Positions 45,101-64,000 of a DNA stretch of 64,000 bases are shown here, piece by piece (position 1 is the stretch's first letter; every line of letters begins with the position of its first letter). Made by a program: the position numbers and the translations under genes. The DNA comes from Corythucha ciliata (taxonomy: Eukaryota > Arthropoda > Insecta > Hemiptera > Tingidae): positions 11,966,001-12,030,000 of the forward strand of contig CM075940.1 in the NCBI GenBank assembly GCA_038030265.1, given 5' to 3'. The notes under the pieces were generated by a model that was not told the origin of the DNA, did not search any database, and saw nothing but the letters and a program-made list of their open reading frames with translations.

Positions 45101-47351
45101 CACACTACTAAAGTATGAAAAATTACGATTTCACGGATAAAGTCAAGAAAAAGAGCAAAAAATCGCAGCTAAAATTAAGAAAATGTGCTAATTATCTGCT
45201 GAAATTGAGGGAAAAACGCTAATTCACAGCTGAAGATGAGAAAAAGCGATATATTTCACGCGGCTGAAAGCTAAAACTGAGAAAAACGCTAATTCACGGG
45301 TAAAAAAAAGAGAAAAACGTTAATTCGAGTCTAGAAATAGAGAAACACGCTATTCCCAGCTAAAATTGCGATAAAGTGTTACAATTTGGCAGCTTTGAAA
45401 ATTGAGAAAAAGCACGAATTCATACCTAAATTTGAGAAAACGCCAACTCACGGATTCTCGCGGCTGGGACTGAAATTGAGAAAAAGCGCTGATTCACGGC
45501 GTGAAATCGCGTGTATGTGGAGGAAAACTAATTCACAGCTAAGGTGTGGAAAATTGCTTTTTTTACGGATGAAATCGAGAAAAGGCGCTATAATTCGCGG
45601 CCAAAATTAAAAAATGTGCTCATTTACTGCTAAAATTGAGGGTAAAAAAGAGGCTAATTCACAGCTGAAACTGAGAGAACGCCAACTCGCAGATTCTTGG
45701 GAAACTTCACGGGAATAAGATTGAGAAAAAGTGCCAGATCAAGCGGCTAAAACTGTGAAAAAGCGCTAACTCGCGGGTAAAATAAAGAAAAACGTGAATT
45801 CGTATGGGTAAAATAGAGAAAAACACGAATATGGCGCTTAAAATGGAGAAAAACGCTAAATTGTGGCTAACATTTAGAAAACGCCAACTCGCGGATTCTT
45901 GGGTCAACTTCAGGAATAAAATTGAGAGAAAGTGCTAGATCAAAGTGGCTAAAACTATTGAAAAGCGCTAATTCGAGGGAAAATTTTTAGAAAAACACGA
46001 TAATTGGCGTTTAAAATAGAGAAAAACGCTTGAGGGTAAAATTTAGAAAGAGCACTCAAACGCTACTTCAACGCTAACTCACAGCTGAAATTGAGAAAAC
46101 GCCAACTCACGGATACGTGAGGCAATTCAGGAATAAAGCTGAGAAAAAGCGGTAATTCAAGCGGATAAAAGTGTAAAAAAAAGCTAATTCAAGGCTTAAA
46201 TTTAGAAAAATTGCTAATTTACGGATAAAATTGGGGAAGAACACAATCCGGAAAATATTTATTTCTGTTCAAAACTTGTTTATTCACCCCATTGAATCAG
46301 CGAGTGGGGGGCAAATGCACCCGCTAGCCCCCCTCCTCTAGATCCGGTTCCGCTTATGGATCCTCACCCGGCAGCATAACCCTTCGGCATCTGGGCTACC
46401 CATTTGAAAGATAGAACCACGAATAGGCATAGACGGATCTATGGGGGGGGGGCTAGCTTTAAACATAGGGGTGGGGAGGGTGTAGCAGGGGAGCACCCCT
46501 CAATAGGTGAGCACCCCTCAATAGGTGAGGGGCCCCTCTTGATAAGGAAACCTCGGCACCGGCTAGGAAAAAATCTCAGGGGGGGGGGAGGAATCAAGCT
46601 TATTTGTATATGGGAAAGAGAGAAAAAGCAAATGCTCGAGGCACGGAATCTCACAATTTTGTCCCAGAAACTCACTATTCAAGCAAAAAACGGGTAATTT
46701 AGCCCTCAAAACTATGAAACGTGTATTTCAGCCCGCAAATTTGACAAAAGATACAATACGCTCCCAAAAACTGAACCATGGCAAGCTTGTTACGTGGTCA
46801 TATTCGGGTTTCTTGACCACCTACCGCGGGCAAACTAATTATTATTGGTGCCAGAAATTGATTTGAAGTCGTTTATATTACCATGATAAACAAACCGCCA
46901 AAAGTCTCGCAACCGACTACCTCAACTCCCACGAGCCCTTAGTCTGATCCGTGTCTCTCGCGTTTTAGGTGACTAAACTACGGGCCATCGCAACGCGAAG
47001 AAACGAAGTTTTACTCGGTTGGCAACATGAAAAAGTGTCAACCAGGCACGTGAGCACTACGGATTACTGTAAAGTTACGTCATTTTATATGATTCAACCC
47101 CGTTTTAGATGCATTTCAACCTACGTGGTAGAATATTGTCCGACACTTCCCTACCGAAATGATTGTTTCAGAAGGATTAACAAACAGGACTTGATATTCT
47201 GCTCATTCTACCACAGAAGTAAATGAAATAAAAACATTTTACTAAATAAATCAAGAAACTTATTACAGAATCGAACGTATCGGGTGAGTACCGCGTGTAC
47301 GCCGTCGACCTGTGGAACAGGACTGGACCGGCGAAGTCTATTTTGGTCTAG
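42141..47351 (+). CDS. IDUA: Alpha-L-iduronidase, lysosomal (N-terminus not found)
   Basis: IDUA removes terminal iduronic acid from dermatan and heparan sulfate in lysosomes. Exons: 42141-42290, 42359-42522, 42583-42678, 42749-42893, 42964-43092, 43158-43346, 43404-43517, 43583-43725, 43791-43909, 43980-44099, 46969-47045, 47109-47218, 47269-47351; all in phase, about 546 residues. Family marks in order: RVHWLLDLIT, ETWNEPD with the acid/base Glu codon at 42633-42635, MDYISFHKKGK, NSESD with the nucleophile Glu codon at 43159-43161, FSQRTLLARF, SERTSTPGQ/VTKLRA, and the C-terminal EYRVYAVDLWNRTGP. The human protein has about 75 residues before the first exon seen, so a signal-peptide exon is missing. 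Two introns start GC (42291 and 47046). Intron 44100-46968 holds a SINE and a tandem array. Confidence 0.95.
44310..44539 (-). mobile_element. SINE, second copy, in IDUA intron
   Basis: On the minus strand the head GGGCCGGTGTGCCCGTGGAG and the B-box-like GGTTCGATTCCCGC match the SINE at 36948, as do GTCAACTGCCA and CCAGGCAAAATGGCG. The tail differs: it ends in a T-tract on the SINE strand, not an A-tail. No clear target duplication was seen. Confidence 0.75.
44570..46250 (-). repeat. Degenerate tandem array, TTTTAGC type, in IDUA intron
   Basis: Minus-oriented units (CGCTAATTCACAGCTGAAAT, TTGAGAAAAAGCG). A higher-order pattern is visible: a phrase CGCCAACTCACGGATTCT with a following GG-CAACTT element recurs near 45010, 45440, 45680, 45885 and 46100, so groups of units were amplified together. 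Transcribed as part of the IDUA intron. Confidence 0.85.
46440..46590. repeat. G-rich patch with 18-bp tandem repeat
   Basis: GAGCACCCCTCAATAGGT is repeated twice in tandem around 46490-46530, followed by a related GAGGGGCCCCTC. G-tracts lie at about 46442 and 46579. It lies in the IDUA intron about 400 bases before exon 46969; no function is visible. Confidence 0.6.
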
Positions 47352-48914
47352 TGAACAATTTTATCATGAAAACGACTTTATTTGAACGTCTTTCCTGTCA
47401 ATTGTTCTTACGTATAAAAAACCATTCATTACAATTCTAATTATGCAAAAAGTCTTTGTATTCACAATTCTACTATAACAATTAGTCATCAGTAAATATG
47501 AACGAAGAGAGGAAAAGTTCGAGAAGACATTTTTCTTGACGCACAGCCACTATTTACAATTTTATTTTATTATTTTTTTAAAAAATGTGGCAACCATTTT
47601 TACAGTTTCACATTCAAAAACGAAACAAAAAAGCAGTTGCATTGTACACATCTCGTTATTGCTCTTATTTATAAGTTAACAATTAGAAAGATGCTTAAAA
47701 TAATCATCTTTTCATTAAACCATTAAGAACGCTGTATCAACAGGACTTGGAAAAAAACAAAAAAAATCTAAAAATCGTTAACAACTATGAGATCACTCGG
47801 CGCGTCCGGGTGACATTCAAAGGAGACCTACATTTGTCTCCCTATTCTGAGGCAAAATAGACATTGTAATAGGCCAATGAAATGTATACGACAATGCTGC
47901 GAGTTACCCGCGCCTGAACTAGATTGTTAAGAACATAGAGCCAAGAATGATGAAATAAAAGAAAACCACAGCATTATCAGGCCCCTTTTATACTGAGTAA
48001 GTTTTTTGTTCAAAAATATGTTCAATCTGATCACAAACAGACGATTTGAAGCAGGGAACATTGTCAATTTTTGTTCAAAATGGCTACTTTGTTCAAAAAA
48101 CTTACTCGTGTAAAAGGGGCCTCAGACACTAATGTTCAACAACAGGAGTGATTAACGGATTGGTGGAACGAGGGGCGGGGTTGATAAACCGTGCACGCGG
48201 AACGAAAAATTATGATTAAAAAAAAAAAAAAAAAAAAGAGAAAATAAATCAACCAAAAATTGCTAGAGTAGAAAAGTTATGTGATTTATGAAAAGACCCG
48301 GCGATGCATCCAAGGCAGGAAAAAAAACACGAAAAACAGAAATGTCAAATTTAGCTCACCGAATTTTTAACGAAAAAAAACAAAAAAAAACATGAGCTTC
48401 ACTTGACTTTAGTACAACAAAAAAATATATAAACCAGAAATTCACTACAATTAGCACGTTTAATGTGCCAGCGCTAAACGTTAAAATTTAGAATTTACAA
48501 AAAAACAATTCGAATTCAAAAGGTTGTTACTTCTGACCACAGTGCCGTAAAGGGGAATGAAAGGAAAGGTGGGAGCAGCTTTTTTTTTTCATATTTATAG
48601 TTTAAATAGGCTCCACGTAGAGACTACTGAACCCGAAAGGAGATATTTAAAAAATATGTACAAGCGGAGAATCTCCCAGAATTAAACTCCTCAACCAGTG
48701 ATTTGGAGCTCTGTAAAAAAAAAAAGGGACATGGAATTGACGACCGAGATTGTTTCCAGTATTCTCACTCTTTTCAAGCGCCCAAATTTTGTGTCGAAGA
48801 TTGCGGGCGTTTTCCTGAAGTAGTGGCCATAAGCCCGCAATGTTGGACACAAATGAAAGGTAAATTGGTTTAATTAATTTGTATTACCTTTCTTTGGTGT
48901 GCTAAGCAGTTTGA
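47352..48914. other. Tail-to-tail interval between IDUA (+) and p66 (-)
   Basis: Both 3' untranslated regions must lie here. A-rich and T-rich runs are frequent (48215, 48370). TTTATT words around 47500-47680 may serve the minus-strand gene as poly-A signals. One hairpin MITE sits at 47980-48121. No further exon was found. Confidence 0.5.
47980..48121. mobile_element. 142-bp hairpin MITE
   Basis: Ends GGCCCCTTTTATACTGAGTA and its near complement (CTTACTCGTGTAAAAGGGGCC), continuing inward as AGTTTTTTGTTCAAAAA. TCA lies on both outer sides, a possible 3-bp target duplication. No coding capacity. Confidence 0.7.
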
Positions 48915-62226
<13,312 letters not shown>

Positions 62227-63092
62227 GATACGAGGAGATAGCGTCCGCGAAAACCGAACCAGCGAAAGAGAAAACTAGGCACTGGGCCCTCTTATCACTC
62301 CGCGCGCCCTATCACTCTATTTAGTCTTAATTGTAATTACCCACGAAGCGAAATCAGACTACCCCGTACTTTTGTCTCGAACTCACTTTTTTTTCTTCAC
62401 TCCATCCGCGTCTGCTGAATGCCGATGATTCGGACGTACCTCCGTCGAGTCTGTTTGGAAACTGGGCAGGTTATGAAGAATTCGAAGATTGATGGAGGTT
62501 TTAGCAGACTGAGACAGAACGCCGCTCGCCACTCGTATCAACCCGCTGAGTTTACTTGTCATCTGAAAAAGCAGCCACGCATGTTGTGTCCCCTGTCCCG
62601 TCTTGAGACTCAACTGTTTACTTCCTTTTGCTAAAAAAAAAGATCGCCTATCAACTCTAAGCGCCCTAATCTAATATTGTCCCTTTCGGGGCACAGGTGT
62701 CTTTCAAAACCTGGCTAAAGTATCTCAAACCCCCTACAATCGAATCTTAAGTCTTTTAAAGCTGAATTGAATAACGCAAAACGCCGCAAACTAAGTCCTC
62801 AGCATCGCCATCCTCTCTACAATTTCCTCCCACAGTCACCCTCACCCACCCCTCTTTTTTTAATCCCCCTAGGGTGACGTCTTTGTCCACACACAGAGCT
62901 GACCCACGGAAAACGGGCTAACATCTCACATCGAGCCCACTTTTACATGAAACAATTGATTCAATATGGCGGTGTCTTTTTTTCATGACTTCCCTGCCTT
63001 TCCCTCCGCTTCCTACCGCGATTCCGTGCGGTGGAATTAGTGATTAGTCAGCAACTCTATCACCCCCCCCCTCACCGGAATTGATTAGGTTA
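62227..63092. promoter_or_regulatory. Presumed 5' UTR and promoter side of p66
   Basis: Immediately upstream of the p66 ATG the sequence is GC-richer (62190-62320, CGCGCGCC-type words) and repeat-free. No TATA box is convincing. A C-tract lies at about 63063. This is inference from position. Confidence 0.35.
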
Positions 63093-63323
63093 TCAGTTAT
63101 CTACGGTAGGGTTGATACTGATACTTTCATCCAAAAATGCATCGAGATCAGAAAAATGGTCTTTCCGGCTTATACGGAGCCTGGGATTGGAGAATTCAAG
63201 TTCAAGTAAATTAATTTGTTCCCGGACAATCGCCCATACAAAAAGGGATTGGAGAATGCAATCGAGACGGAGTCGCGTGCAGTCCCTTTTCATCAGCAGG
63301 AATGCCTTGTAGAGCCGAGCTTG
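63093..63323 (-). CDS. Possible terminal exon of an unidentified gene
   Basis: An open stretch of about 76 codons ends at the TGA 63095-63093 and includes YKAFLLMKRDCTRLRLDCIL, REQINLLELEFSNPRLRI and DHFSDLDAFLDESI. The composition is protein-like: amphipathic, Leu-rich and acidic at the end, unlike repeat-derived frames. The 5' border would be an acceptor near 63324-63330, which is weak. I do not recognise the family. If real, it is the 3' end of a gene that lies mostly beyond the right edge, with p66 next in the same direction. Confidence 0.35.
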   Translation of the reverse strand, partial: QARLYKAFLLMKRDCTRLRLDCILQSLFVWAIVREQINLLELEFSNPRLRISRKDHFSDLDAFLDESISINPTVDN

Positions 63324-63749
63324 AACGAACGTAAGTAGAGCCTTTTAATTTGAAATATCTACTGGATTGTCGCCAGGCTCAGACGGGCGGAAAATGTTTA
63401 GGGGGTGGGCTTATAACAATTTATTGCCAACGTAAATTTAATTTACAAAACAGCGTCAAATGAATAATATATCAAGCGGAAAACTCGCTGATTGAATAAG
63501 GCTCCGTATTCTTCGTTAATAAAGTATTTGACCGTACGCCTGAACAGTCTCAGCGGCAGTGTTAGGGTTGCCAGATAGCCAGTGGCGTAGATAGGAATTC
63601 GTCCCCCGTAAAGGGGGGGGGATCAGATTGAAATCTCGTACGGGTGAGGGGAGGGGGGTAATTTCACATTTTTTAGTCATCATTCCACCCAGCCAGCACA
63701 CTCTTGAATCTGCACATCTTGCTGGCCTCATCATTGCCTCGATCTCTCA

Positions 63750-64000
63750 GTTAAGGGCGATTTTTGGACTCTACTCGCAAATTAGCGCTTTTCTCAATTT
63801 GGCCGAGCGTATCGTTCTTCTCAATTTCAGCAGCAGATTAGCGGTTTTGCCCCACCCCCTTCCATATCCATGAATTTGCGCATTTTCTCAACTTTAGCAG
63901 CAACGTATCGTTTTTATCCTGTGAGCGATGTTTCTTAATTATCCACGAGTTTTGGCGTTTTCCTCAATTTTAGCAGCATATTACCGATTTTTTAAATTTT
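63750..64000 (+). repeat. Degenerate tandem array, TTTTAGC type, plus orientation
   Basis: TCGCAAATTAGCGCTTTTCT and TTTCAGCAGCAGATTAGCGG units run to the window edge. Just upstream, CAGTGGCGTAGATAGG at about 63579 and a G-tract near 63612 form an element-edge-like boundary. Confidence 0.7.

Noticed and set aside
46404..46697. Plus-strand open frame with repeated EHPSIG
   Set aside because: Produced by the 18-bp tandem repeat and G-tracts inside an IDUA intron.

Overview
The window is nuclear DNA of a multicellular animal, most likely an arthropod-like invertebrate. Evidence: four protein genes with metazoan orthologues, split by short introns (about 50-70 bp) and by giant introns packed with transposons. 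Base composition is AT-rich with many poly-G/poly-C tracts. No species is claimed. I found no bacterial operons, CRISPR array, rRNA or tRNA gene.

Layout. 8-7368 (-): the 5' half of Nipped-B/NIPBL (cohesin loader), eight coding exons running off the left edge; one intron carries an exact 1.87 kb tandem duplication that includes part of an exon. 7.4-15.4 kb: intergenic, with a decayed jockey-like LINE split by a 1.5 kb fold-back DNA transposon, then a possible shared promoter region. 15469-34546 (+): a complete SCPx gene (peroxisomal thiolase fused to sterol carrier protein 2). Its 17 kb first intron holds a pogo/jerky-type transposase, a Copia LTR element nested inside a Ty3/gypsy-type relic, and long fields of degenerate short tandem repeats. 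34.5-42.1 kb: intergenic repeats, a tRNA-derived SINE and a LINE scrap. 42141-47351 (+): alpha-L-iduronidase (IDUA), all but the N-terminus, with two GC-AG introns. 48915-62226 (-): a complete p66/GATAD2 gene (NuRD subunit), tail to tail with IDUA; its 10.6 kb first intron holds a Harbinger-like element and a gypsy relic. 63.1 kb (-): a possible terminal exon of an unidentified gene.

The genes do not form one pathway. Nipped-B and p66 are nuclear chromatin factors, SCPx is peroxisomal, IDUA lysosomal. What links the window is its non-coding DNA. At least 15 kb is made of very diverged tandem arrays of about 20-35 bp in several related-looking sequence types and both orientations, some of it as parts of larger repeats that recur directly and inverted. 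Exon boundaries were read by eye from splice signals, reading phase and protein-family resemblance; every internal junction listed for the four genes keeps phase.
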